A stretch of DNA of 64,000 bases from Saprospiraceae bacterium (lineage in GTDB: Bacteria > Bacteroidota > Bacteroidia > Chitinophagales > Saprospiraceae). The stretch covers positions 85,226 through 149,225 of the forward strand of contig JAKVCU010000053.1 of assembly GCA_022448955.1 (NCBI GenBank). The letters are read 5' to 3'. The notes beneath the pieces are model-generated. The model was not told the DNA's origin. It did not search any database and worked only from the letters and a program-made list of their open reading frames with translations. Positions 18,438-25,907 of the stretch are shown here, in pieces. Within the stretch, counting starts at the first letter, position 1, and every line of letters starts with the position of its first letter. Made by a program: the position numbers and the translations under genes.

Positions 18438-19604
18438 TTATGGTTTTTTTGAAATGAGCTTTGAATAGACTGCTGCAGTCTTTTGGGCAATAATGTCCCA
18501 AGAAAATTTTTTCATGACATAGGATTCGCCAAAATTCCCCATTCTTTTAGCTTCTTTTGGATGATCAAATAACCAATTAATACTCTTGGCTATTTCATCT
18601 GTATTACCTTTTTCAAATAAGATCCCGTTTTCACCATTTTCAACCATCTCATTAATGCCATTGATATTCGACGCCAACACTGGTCTTCCACAAATATTTG
18701 CCTCCATTAACACAATACCTTGTGTTTCGTAAAAGGATGGCAAGACAAGTGCATAGGAACGATCAACCCATTCAAATACTTTTTGCATACTCACAGCACC
18801 TTTCAAGATGACATTTTCTTGGAGGTTTTTTCTTTGAATGTCTTGTTCTAGAGAAGATCGATCTGGGCCATCGCCCAAAACAACTAATTTTATGTCTCTT
18901 CTTACTTTTTGCATAGCTTCCATAAGAGGAAAAATCCCCTTGATACTGCTTAAACGTCCAACAAATAGTAAAATCTTGGATTTCAAATTAATTGTGGAGG
19001 GGGTGAAATTGGGAGGATCAATACCATTATAGATAATAGAAGATTTTTTGATATGCTCAGGGTACTGTTCCTCTAATAATCGTTGCATCTCGTTACTAAC
19101 ACTAATCATCGCATCAGCACGTTGAAACTGTTTAGCTTCAAACTTTTTGGTTCTTTTTTTATGCCACCGATGATCCAATGACATACAGCTATTACTATTA
19201 GACCGTGAATATTCAATATCTATTAAGCCATGAAGGGTAATGACAATAGGTATTTCACTAAACTTCCTTTCCCAGTCAAAGAGATAGCCACTCCTCCCTT
19301 GCATATGTATTACTTCGAAACTATTGGCATGCTTATTTAACCATTTTGCAGCCGCTTTATTGAATGCATATTCTTCCGCAAATAATGGTACAAAGGGAAG
19401 TTTCCTTCCAGGGAAAAAAGGGATTTTATGGATGATTCGACCATCTATCTCTTCTGTTTCCTCTTTATCTTTAAAACTACCTCCTGATAGAATATGAACT
19501 TCATGACCAAGCTTTGTTAGCCACTTACTAATTTTCCAAACGTGTGTTTGGATTCCGCCTTTAAAGGTGCTTGGCAGTGATTTACAAACCATTAATATCT
19601 TCAT
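18438..19604 (-). CDS. Family 4 glycosyltransferase
   Basis: 388 residues, GT-B fold. The acceptor domain begins MKILMVCKSLPSTFKGGIQ with a glycine-rich loop, VITLHGLIDIEYS follows near 145, and the donor domain has LLFVGRLSSIKGIFPLMEAM and the E-x7-E motif in YETQGIVLMEANICGRPV. The family uses nucleotide sugars with retention of configuration; sugar and acceptor cannot be read from sequence. It is the first gene of the minus-strand set GT4-flippase-GT2, and the gap upstream holds a dispersed repeat. Confidence 0.92.
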   Translation of the reverse strand: MKILMVCKSLPSTFKGGIQTHVWKISKWLTKLGHEVHILSGGSFKDKEETEEIDGRIIHKIPFFPGRKLPFVPLFAEEYAFNKAAAKWLNKHANSFEVIHMQGRSGYLFDWERKFSEIPIVITLHGLIDIEYSRSNSNSCMSLDHRWHKKRTKKFEAKQFQRADAMISVSNEMQRLLEEQYPEHIKKSSIIYNGIDPPNFTPSTINLKSKILLFVGRLSSIKGIFPLMEAMQKVRRDIKLVVLGDGPDRSSLEQDIQRKNLQENVILKGAVSMQKVFEWVDRSYALVLPSFYETQGIVLMEANICGRPVLASNINGINEMVENGENGILFEKGNTDEIAKSINWLFDHPKEAKRMGNFGESYVMKKFSWDIIAQKTAAVYSKLISKKP

Positions 19605-19626
19605 AAGAATAGTTCTTTGATATTAC

Positions 19627-19790
19627 TAAGTGATTAGACAAAATTGCTTGTTATGTAAAATTATTGGGCAAAAAAATAGTAGGTTGCTGGCAATAGTTCA
19701 GTTAGCACGATTTTTAGACTAGCTCGAACTTGTCAGCCTTTGGCTGAAATGATAGGGTGCCAATTTATTGGGCTTACTACTTAATGGTAT
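19627..19790 (+). repeat. Dispersed ~195-bp intergenic repeat, copy 2
   Basis: Starts with the core (19627-19652, three changes against the window-end core) and stays alignable by eye with 63755-63950: both then share an AAAATAGTAAGT-like stretch, a GCACGATTTT block, a GTCAGCC-x3-GGCTGAAAT palindrome and a terminal ACTACTTAA. One arm of the large palindrome present at 63880-63934 is missing here, making this copy shorter. It lies between the GT4 gene and the small membrane-peptide gene. Confidence 0.7.
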
Positions 19791-19811
19791 AAACACAGAT
19801 CTGGAGCTTTA

Positions 19812-19931
19812 TTAAGCTTCCAAATCACTTTCTCTTTTCTTTTGATCTTTTTTGCCAGAATTAATACCCATTAAAAATCCTATCAACATAAAAACTAAAA
19901 TGATATGCCAAGGCATTCCTTCTCCGAACAT
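19812..19931 (-). CDS. 39-residue membrane peptide, coupled to the GT2 gene
   Basis: A short frame reading MFGEGMPWHIILVFMLIGFL then MGINSGKKDQKKRE and ending DLEA: a single hydrophobic helix followed by a strongly charged, mostly basic tail. Its ATG overlaps the stop codon of the upstream glycosyltransferase gene by one base (TAATG), the usual arrangement for translational coupling. Length, composition and coupling support a real small protein, perhaps an accessory subunit of the membrane glycosyltransferase. No family is recognised and conservation is untested. Confidence 0.6.
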   Translation of the reverse strand: MFGEGMPWHIILVFMLIGFLMGINSGKKDQKKRESDLEA

Positions 19932-21127
19932 TATTTTATTTTTTGAGTTTTCGTATTAAAATCAACAAATGTGTGGGGGGTATGAATGAATTTTTTGTTG
20001 GCATTGCCTACCTTCAAAAGTGCTTTAAAGGAAGAAAAAAGTGCAATAGGCAAACCAAAAAAAACCGCTTTCCAATGTCTACGGAAGTAAAGGGAAGGTG
20101 TTGCGATTAGGAAGCTCAAAATATTGATGGCCAGTGCAGACCCCCACAAAATTGTAAAGGTGCTGCTACCAATCAGAAAGCTAACGAAGGTAAAAGTGAA
20201 TAAGAGGACAGGCAGGAAAATACGAGGTGGTAGTGCCATCTGAATAGATTTATTGAAAAAGTCTACTCTTCCATCTAAAAGCAAAGCTTTAAAGCCTTTT
20301 GGCAGGTATTGATTAGCATAGTGAAACTGTGCCGCTATCCATCTACTCCTCTGTTTTGTTAGATGTGCTGGTTTTCTTACTTTTTCGTCATAGACTTGTG
20401 CATGGTGGTCATAGTCTAATTTGATACCTGCTTGTGTGAATTTTAGCTCTAGTTCTTTATCAAAACCACCTACAGCATTTACACTTTTCATGACTTTTTT
20501 GAAAAGTTTGTAATCAAAAGCCATAGCAGAACCTGCTAGCCGAACGGAAAGACCAACTAATTGATGACCTTTGCACAATATGCGGTTGTTGATATCCTCG
20601 CTCGCTGCATCCAGGATAGCCATTGGTGTGTCATAATTTTTAGCTACTCGTCTTCCTTGTACGACGACAGAACCTTCATTAAAACGTTGGTTCATTCTTT
20701 CAAGAAAATCATTGGCCATGACATTGTCTGCGTCTAATATGACAGCCATTTCATAAGTATCAGTGAGTTGGGCGAGGGTTCTATTCAGGGCTTTTGATTT
20801 GGTGCTTTTTTTAAAGCTAACTTGAATGACTTTTATGGCTAATTTGTTCAAACTATTTAAAGTTTCTTCGCGCAAAGAATCTGCAATGACAATCACATCA
20901 TATTTTTCTGATGGATAAGATTGCTTTAAGGCAGCTTCTGCTACAGAGTTAATAACAGCATCTTCCTTGTAACAAGGAATGAATACTGCTATTTTTCGAA
21001 TTTTGTTTTTTATAGTAGGACGCTTTGGAGTTGGAAATAGGCTAGCGAAAGAAAAGATAAATTGATATAAAGCAGCCCAAGCTAGATATGCGAAAAACAT
21101 GTAGAATATGATTGTTAGGTAGATCAT
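19931..21127 (-). CDS. Membrane family 2 glycosyltransferase (cellulose/hyaluronan-synthase-like)
   Basis: 398 residues. One N-terminal membrane helix (4-26), a cytoplasmic GT2 domain with KIAVFIPCYKED, AVILDADN (DxD), GGFDKELELKF and KQRSRWIAAQ (the (Q/R)xxRW motif of processive GT2 enzymes), then about three membrane helices (300-365). The RxRW motif and topology resemble polysaccharide synthases that polymerise and export, though at this length it could be a non-processive transferase. It overlaps the 39-residue peptide gene by one base. It begins a separate minus-strand unit, 326 bp upstream of the GT4 gene. Confidence 0.88.
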   Translation of the reverse strand: MIYLTIIFYMFFAYLAWAALYQFIFSFASLFPTPKRPTIKNKIRKIAVFIPCYKEDAVINSVAEAALKQSYPSEKYDVIVIADSLREETLNSLNKLAIKVIQVSFKKSTKSKALNRTLAQLTDTYEMAVILDADNVMANDFLERMNQRFNEGSVVVQGRRVAKNYDTPMAILDAASEDINNRILCKGHQLVGLSVRLAGSAMAFDYKLFKKVMKSVNAVGGFDKELELKFTQAGIKLDYDHHAQVYDEKVRKPAHLTKQRSRWIAAQFHYANQYLPKGFKALLLDGRVDFFNKSIQMALPPRIFLPVLLFTFTFVSFLIGSSTFTILWGSALAINILSFLIATPSLYFRRHWKAVFFGLPIALFSSFKALLKVGNANKKFIHTPHTFVDFNTKTQKIK

Positions 21128-21284
21128 GATATAAACTTGTTTGCATGAATCAATTGTGGAATTATTTAAAATTAGCTTGAAAAACTGTTTATTATTGATG
21201 GATTTAGATGATTGGATAAATCGGCCAAGAGAATGGTGGGTATGTATCTTTTTTTGGTAGGGACATCAATTTATCGCTAACGAA

Positions 21285-21316
21285 AAGAAAGGCCGGCAAA
21301 TCAAAGTTTGCCGGCC
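21285..21316 (-). terminator. Minus-strand terminator 2 (distal)
   Basis: Perfect 10-bp GC-rich stem (21291-21300 with 21307-21316) and 6-base loop, followed on the minus strand by a TTTCTTTTC tract. With the hairpin at 21382-21416 it forms a tandem pair. Confidence 0.75.
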
Positions 21317-21376
21317 CACAATAACTAAAATACAATCATGACCTAAACTTAACATATCTTGAATTGACCTTCCAGA

Positions 21377-21416
21377 AAAAGGTGCCGCAACAATCCCCCA
21401 AAAAGCGTTGCGGCAC
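21377..21416 (-). terminator. Minus-strand terminator 1 (proximal)
   Basis: Perfect 10-bp stem (GTGCCGCAAC and its complement, 21382-21391 with 21407-21416), 15-base loop, then CTTTTTC on the minus strand. It would end a transcript coming from the small hydrophobic ORF at 21606-21767 or the receiver gene beyond it. Confidence 0.75.
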
Positions 21417-21605
21417 GGCAATTAAACCTCTCAAAAGTCAATCATTTTTCTTATTGGGTCGCGTATGTAATACGCATCAAACAGAACATCAGCTGGATGT
21501 CTGATTAATAAATGAGTGCTCTTTGAACATACACTTTCGTTAAAAAGTATATTGCTGTGATTGTACATATAAACCTAAACGTTCTAACAACTTGGTAGGA
21601 GGCAG

Positions 21606-21767
21606 TTAAGTCATCCTTAAACTGGCTCTAAAAATTCTTCTTGTATTAATAGCAAGAGCTATAGCGAAGAAGGCTGGCAACAAAAGTACTCCAAGAATAG
21701 AGGCGAAAAATAGTAGGACGAAGGTTTGGATCGACGTATAGTTTTTCATTTCTCGGCTGATTTGCAT
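21606..21767 (-). CDS. Possible 53-residue hydrophobic protein
   Basis: Short minus-strand frame beginning MQISREMKNYTSIQTF and then running through a long hydrophobic stretch (VLLFFASILGVLLLPAFFAI, one or two helices) to a basic end (NTRRIFRASLRMT). An internal ATG at 21749 gives 47 residues. It lies 66 bp downstream of the receiver gene on the same strand and is followed by tandem terminators, which suits a small co-transcribed gene. No family recognised; composition and context are the only support. Confidence 0.45.
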   Translation of the reverse strand: MQISREMKNYTSIQTFVLLFFASILGVLLLPAFFAIALAINTRRIFRASLRMT

Positions 21768-21833
21768 AGCGGATAATTCTTTTGTTATCCATTATTTTTT
21801 CATAAAATTTTAAGCTTTTAGGTTGGCACTCTT

Positions 21834-22211
21834 TTATGGAACCTGGGAGACAGCTAATAAACTTTTTATTTTTAGGTCTAATATCTGGGGACGGAATGGC
21901 TTTAGTATATAATCATTCGCGCCAGATTGAAGACAAGCAATTTTATTATCACTGTTTTTTTCCCCCGAAAGTATTATTAAGGGGATCGTACTGGATATAG
22001 TAGATCTAAAATATTTAGTGAATTCTAAACCATCCATTATTGGCATTTGGAGGTCAGCTATCACTAGTTGGGGAACGATTCCTTTTTTTAACCATTCTAT
22101 AGCATCTTTTCCATTTTCAAGACTAACAACATCAAAGGTGTTTTTAAAGAGGTGCGATAAAAACTTTCTCATGATTTTGCTATCTTCTATAATCAATATT
22201 TTTTTTGCCAT
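21834..22211 (-). CDS. Single-domain response regulator
   Basis: 125 residues, a receiver domain only. KILIIEDSKIMRK holds the acidic pair, Asp53 (QLVIADLQMP) is the phospho-acceptor, SGEK carries the hydroxyl residue and NDYILKPF the conserved Lys. With no output domain it would act by protein-protein contact or as a phosphate shuttle, like CheY or Spo0F. No kinase gene is adjacent; the nearest two-component genes are the H-NOX-linked pair 6 kb away. It is separated from the divergent nitroreductase gene by 434 bp. Confidence 0.93.
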   Translation of the reverse strand: MAKKILIIEDSKIMRKFLSHLFKNTFDVVSLENGKDAIEWLKKGIVPQLVIADLQMPIMDGLEFTKYFRSTISSTIPLIILSGEKNSDNKIACLQSGANDYILKPFRPQILDLKIKSLLAVSQVP

Positions 22212-22645
22212 GATTTCTAAATTTGGTCATTAGTGTATTCATTAATTATTACCTTAACAAATATAGTTTGGAAAAATACTAGGAGGGATATTCTTCGATT
22301 TCTGGTATCTATATTACAAGAAACGGTATATTTTTTACCGTTTTTGGAAAAAGCGAAGAGGAGATGGAAAATTGATTTAAACCTTATGCTGACTTAAGGA
22401 ATAAATCCAGGGCTAGAATAGGAAGAGTCCTTTGTTATTGAAGATGAGCATGAAAATTGGTCCGTTAAAAAAGTCTCAGCTGGCGAAACTATATAAGAAG
22501 AGAAAATAGAAATAAGATGTAATATTAACAGCTCTATTTCAATATATTGGAATACAAATTGTTGACTATAGTCTTAGGAGTTTTTTTCTTTCTATTATCA
22601 TAAAGTTAGTGAAATCGTTATTTTTGATTTAAAATTTATATTGAT
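22212..22645. other. Divergent intergenic region, receiver gene / nitroreductase
   Basis: 434 bp between divergent genes. Besides a short hairpin with T-tail at 22321-22348 it holds nothing recognisable: no frame with protein character, no repeat copy. Promoters for both flanking genes should lie here, but no TTG-N17-23-TAnnTTTG pair was found. Confidence 0.5.
22321..22348 (+). terminator. Orphan terminator-like hairpin
   Basis: Perfect 8-bp stem (22321-22328 with 22336-22343) with T-rich loop and a short T-tail on the plus strand. There is no plus-strand gene upstream of it for thousands of bases, so if functional it would end an unannotated transcript. Confidence 0.4.
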
Positions 22646-23221
22646 ATGGATATCCGAGCTTTTAATCAATTAATTAAGAGCAGGCGATCAATTTTCCCAC
22701 AAACATATACTGATCAGCCCATAGCTCAAGACATTATTGAGCAAATTCTTGAAAATGCCAACTGGGCACCTAATCATAAAAAGACAGAGCCTTGGCGATT
22801 TAAAGTGTTTAGAGGAGCAGCCTTAGAACGACTAAGCGATTACTTGGGAGAATGGTACATGGCCAACACAGCCGAAGAAAAATTTTCTGAAAAGAAGTTA
22901 GAAAAAACTAAGAAAAAACCAATGCAGTCAGCTTGTGTGATAGCTATTTGTATGCAGCGTGACCCTAAAGAAAGTTTACCTGAATGGGAAGAAATTGCAG
23001 CAGTTGCCTGTGCAGTTCAAAATATGTGGTTGAGCTGTACGGCTTACAATATTGGCTGTTACTGGAGCTCTCCAAGAAGTATCATTGAAGCAAAGGACTT
23101 CTTAGAATTAGGGGAAGGAGAGCAGTGTTTTGGACTTTTTTATATGGGATATCATAAGATGCCCCTAATAGAAATTCAAAGAGGTGATATAAATGATAAA
23201 GTGAGTTGGATAGATGAATAG
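22646..23221 (+). CDS. Nitroreductase family protein
   Basis: 191 residues with the FMN-dependent nitroreductase fold: LIKSRRSIFPQTY near the N-terminus (FMN phosphate contact, Arg-Arg-Ser), ILENANWAPNHKKTEPWRF, GAVQNMWLS-type helix (AVQNMWLSCTAYNIGCYWSS) and GLFYMGYHK near the end. The size matches the YdjA-like subgroup. Such enzymes reduce nitro compounds or quinones with NAD(P)H; the physiological substrate is unknown. Monocistronic by position, with no strong terminator before the pyrophosphatase promoter. Confidence 0.9.
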   Translation: MDIRAFNQLIKSRRSIFPQTYTDQPIAQDIIEQILENANWAPNHKKTEPWRFKVFRGAALERLSDYLGEWYMANTAEEKFSEKKLEKTKKKPMQSACVIAICMQRDPKESLPEWEEIAAVACAVQNMWLSCTAYNIGCYWSSPRSIIEAKDFLELGEGEQCFGLFYMGYHKMPLIEIQRGDINDKVSWIDE

Positions 23222-23381
23222 GCAAATTTAATATGCCTTTTAGAGTGTAGCTCCATGCCTTTTTAGGTTTTAAGGTGATTTGATAGTAATATATTTTTGT
23301 GAGACTGTCTACATGCTTAGATAAGTATAATCGAATCTGCATTAAATCGAACCATAAGCCATTCATTATTAAATAATTTAG

Positions 23382-23412
23382 TTGGACAAGCCATAAAATT
23401 GCTTTAGCTTTG
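23382..23412 (+). promoter_or_regulatory. Promoter of the membrane pyrophosphatase gene
   Basis: TTG at 23382-23384, 20-base spacer, TAGCTTTG at 23405-23412: a full match to the Bacteroidota consensus TTG-N17-23-TAnnTTTG. Transcription would start near 23418, leaving a ~63-base leader that contains a small GGGG/CCCC hairpin (23435-23448). Confidence 0.7.
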
Positions 23413-23481
23413 CCCCCCGAACGAAAAGCCTCTGGGGTAAACCCCTAATGTATAAACTATTAATTAAAAACTCGAGAAATT

Positions 23482-25644
23482 ATGGGTCAGACAATTACAC
23501 TTGCAATTCCTGTGTTTGGAGTGTTAGCCTTGTTGTACACATTTTGGCGCTCATCATGGGTATCTAAGCAAGAAGTAGGTACAGATCGCATGGCACGTAT
23601 TGCAGAGAATATCGCAGATGGTGCGATGGCATTTTTGAAAGCAGAATATAGAGTGCTTTCTATTTTCGTATTAGCAGTGGCAATCCTTCTAGCAGTAACT
23701 GCGAATGCTGAGAATTCTTCTTGGCTTATCGCTGTTTCCTTCGTTTTAGGTGCAATTTGTTCTGCTTTAGCAGGATTTATCGGAATGCGTGTTGCAACGA
23801 AAGCGAACGTTAGAACAACCAATGCAGCTAGAACAAGTCTTGGAAAAGCATTAGAAGTGGCTTTTGCAGGTGGTGCAGTAATGGGTCTTGGTGTTGTAGG
23901 TCTTGGTGTTCTTGGCCTTGGCGTGTTGTTTATCACTTATTCAAATATGGGATGGGATATTAATAAAGTAATTACTGTAATTACTGGTTTCTCATTTGGT
24001 GCTTCTTCTATCGCATTATTCGCTCGTGTAGGTGGTGGTATTTATACCAAAGCTGCTGATGTAGGTGCAGATTTGGTAGGAAAAGTAGAAGCTGGTATCC
24101 CTGAAGATCACCCGTTAAATCCTGCAACTATCGCAGATAACGTAGGTGATAATGTGGGTGATGTAGCTGGTATGGGTGCTGACCTGTTCGAATCATATGT
24201 AGGTTCTATCATTGGTACAATGGTATTAGGAGCAGCGTTTATTGGTGTTTCAACTGGTTTTGAAGCTACCAATGAATATGGTGGATTGAATGCAGTATTA
24301 TTACCACTAGTACTAGCAGGTGTTGGTATCGTAACTTCTATTATAGGTACTTTTTTCGTAAAAGTTAAAGAAGGTGGTGATCCTCAAAAAGCATTGAACC
24401 TCGGAGAATTCTTATCTGCTGGGTTAATGTTGGCTGCTACTTGGTTTATTGTAACAACAATTCTTCCTGCTGAATGGGTATTTGAAGAAAAAACTTATTC
24501 CGCAAACGGCGTTTTCTTTGCTGTACTATTCGGTTTGGCTTCTGGTTTATTAATCGGTTTGGTTACTGAATTTTACACGGGTACTGGTACAAAGCCAGTT
24601 CAAGGTATTGTTGATCAGTCATTAACCGGTTCTGCAACAAACATCATCGCTGGTTTGAGTGTAGGTATGCAATCAACTGCTATTCCAATTTTAATCTTAG
24701 CGGCAGCTATCATTGGCGCTCACCATTTCGCTGGTCTTTATGGTATAGCGATTGCAGCAGTAGGTATGCTTTCAAATACAGGTATTCAGTTAGCAGTAGA
24801 TGCTTACGGTCCTGTTTCTGATAACGCAGGTGGTATTGCTGAGATGGGAGACTTGCCAAAAGAAGTGCGTCAGCGTACAGATAAATTGGATGCAGTAGGT
24901 AACACTACAGCTGCAATTGGTAAAGGTTTTGCGATTGGTTCTGCTGCTTTAACTGCATTGGCTCTTTTCGCTGCCTTCATGACTACAGCAAAAATCAACT
25001 CTATCGATATTTCTAAGCCACTCGTGATGGCTGGCCTATTATTAGGTGGTATGTTGCCATTTTTGTTCTCTGCATTATCAATGAGTGCAGTAGGGCGTGC
25101 AGCAATGGATATGATCAAAGAGGTTCGTCGTCAATTCGCTGAAATTCCTGAATTGAAAGCGGCATTAAATGTAATGCGTAAAAATGGCGATACAGAATAC
25201 GAAGATTGGTCTGATGCAGATAAGAAAACTTTCGATGCTGCTGACGGTAAAGCTGAATATAGCAAGTGTGTAGAAATTTCTACAGCAGCTTCCATCCGTG
25301 AGATGATTCTTCCTGGTTTAATTGCAGTAATTAGCCCAGTGGTTGTAGGCTTTTTGGGCGGTGCTGAAATGCTTGGTGGTTTGCTTGCAGGTGTGACTGT
25401 TTGTGGCGTATTGATGGCGATTTTCCAATCAAACGCAGGTGGTGCATGGGATAACGCTAAAAAGATGTTTGAAGAAGGAGTTAGCATACAAGGTGAGACT
25501 TACTACAAAAAATCTGAGCCACATAAGGCAGCAGTTGTAGGTGACACAGTTGGTGATCCGTTTAAAGATACTTCAGGACCATCATTAAACATCTTATTAA
25601 AATTGATGTCAGTGGTAGCACTTGTGATTGCTCCACTATTGTAA
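23482..25644 (+). CDS. hppA: K+-dependent membrane-bound pyrophosphatase (Na+ or H+ pump)
   Basis: 720 residues with about 16 membrane helices. The pyrophosphate site is intact: [20 protein letters not shown] (185-204), [20 protein letters not shown] (219-238), and later [11 protein letters not shown] and [15 protein letters not shown]. It hydrolyses cytoplasmic PPi and pumps cations out. In [14 protein letters not shown] the two diagnostic positions are Ala477 and Gly480, where K+-independent enzymes have Lys and Thr, so K+-dependence is well supported. Na+ versus H+ specificity cannot be settled by eye. It has its own promoter and a strong terminator. Confidence 0.96.
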   Translation: MGQTITLAIPVFGVLALLYTFWRSSWVSKQEVGTDRMARIAENIADGAMAFLKAEYRVLSIFVLAVAILLAVTANAENSSWLIAVSFVLGAICSALAGFIGMRVATKANVRTTNAARTSLGKALEVAFAGGAVMGLGVVGLGVLGLGVLFITYSNMGWDINKVITVITGFSFGASSIALFARVGGGIYTKAADVGADLVGKVEAGIPEDHPLNPATIADNVGDNVGDVAGMGADLFESYVGSIIGTMVLGAAFIGVSTGFEATNEYGGLNAVLLPLVLAGVGIVTSIIGTFFVKVKEGGDPQKALNLGEFLSAGLMLAATWFIVTTILPAEWVFEEKTYSANGVFFAVLFGLASGLLIGLVTEFYTGTGTKPVQGIVDQSLTGSATNIIAGLSVGMQSTAIPILILAAAIIGAHHFAGLYGIAIAAVGMLSNTGIQLAVDAYGPVSDNAGGIAEMGDLPKEVRQRTDKLDAVGNTTAAIGKGFAIGSAALTALALFAAFMTTAKINSIDISKPLVMAGLLLGGMLPFLFSALSMSAVGRAAMDMIKEVRRQFAEIPELKAALNVMRKNGDTEYEDWSDADKKTFDAADGKAEYSKCVEISTAASIREMILPGLIAVISPVVVGFLGGAEMLGGLLAGVTVCGVLMAIFQSNAGGAWDNAKKMFEEGVSIQGETYYKKSEPHKAAVVGDTVGDPFKDTSGPSLNILLKLMSVVALVIAPLL

Positions 25645-25668
25645 GAGATAGATATTATATATCATAGT

Positions 25669-25710
25669 CAAAAGCCCTGAATGCATCGTCATTCAGGGCT
25701 TTTGTTTTTA
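25669..25710 (+). terminator. Terminator of the pyrophosphatase gene
   Basis: Perfect 15-bp stem (25669-25683 with 25690-25704), 6-base loop, T-rich tail, starting 25 bp after the stop codon. Confidence 0.92.
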
Positions 25711-25819
25711 AAACTCGTTAGAGTTAAGTTAAAAATTGGCCGTATATCGAAAGTTTCAAAACAATTTATTCAAAATAAGGTATATTTATTGATAAAATGT
25801 ACGTTTGTTATGGAGTGTG

Positions 25820-25852
25820 TTGCTACTTCATGCTTAGTAAGAGATAACTTTG
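25820..25852 (+). promoter_or_regulatory. Promoter of the tail-specific protease gene
   Basis: TTG at 25820-25822, 22-base spacer, TAACTTTG at 25845-25852. Expected transcription start near 25858, about 50 bases before the chosen ATG at 25908. An upstream ATG at 25863 would sit almost at the transcript start, which argues against it. Confidence 0.6.
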
Positions 25853-25907
25853 TTAAACGAATATGGAGAATTACCTTTCTCTCTCCATCTTACCAAAAAA
25901 TAAATTT

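Larger units (their letters stand above)
21128..21605. other. Gap with two tandem minus-strand terminators
   Basis: 478 bp between the GT2 start and the small hydrophobic ORF. It carries two strong hairpins (21291-21316 and 21382-21416, listed separately). Small self-complementary stretches occur near 21464-21479 and 21490-21502. No protein-coding frame is convincing. The layout would suit a short non-coding transcript, but there is no direct evidence for one. Confidence 0.5.

Noticed and set aside
21646..21792. Alternative minus-strand frame (48 residues, starting MDNKRIIRYANQ) overlapping the 53-residue hydrophobic ORF
   Set aside because: Composition is less protein-like than the overlapping hydrophobic frame; both cannot be real and neither has homology support.
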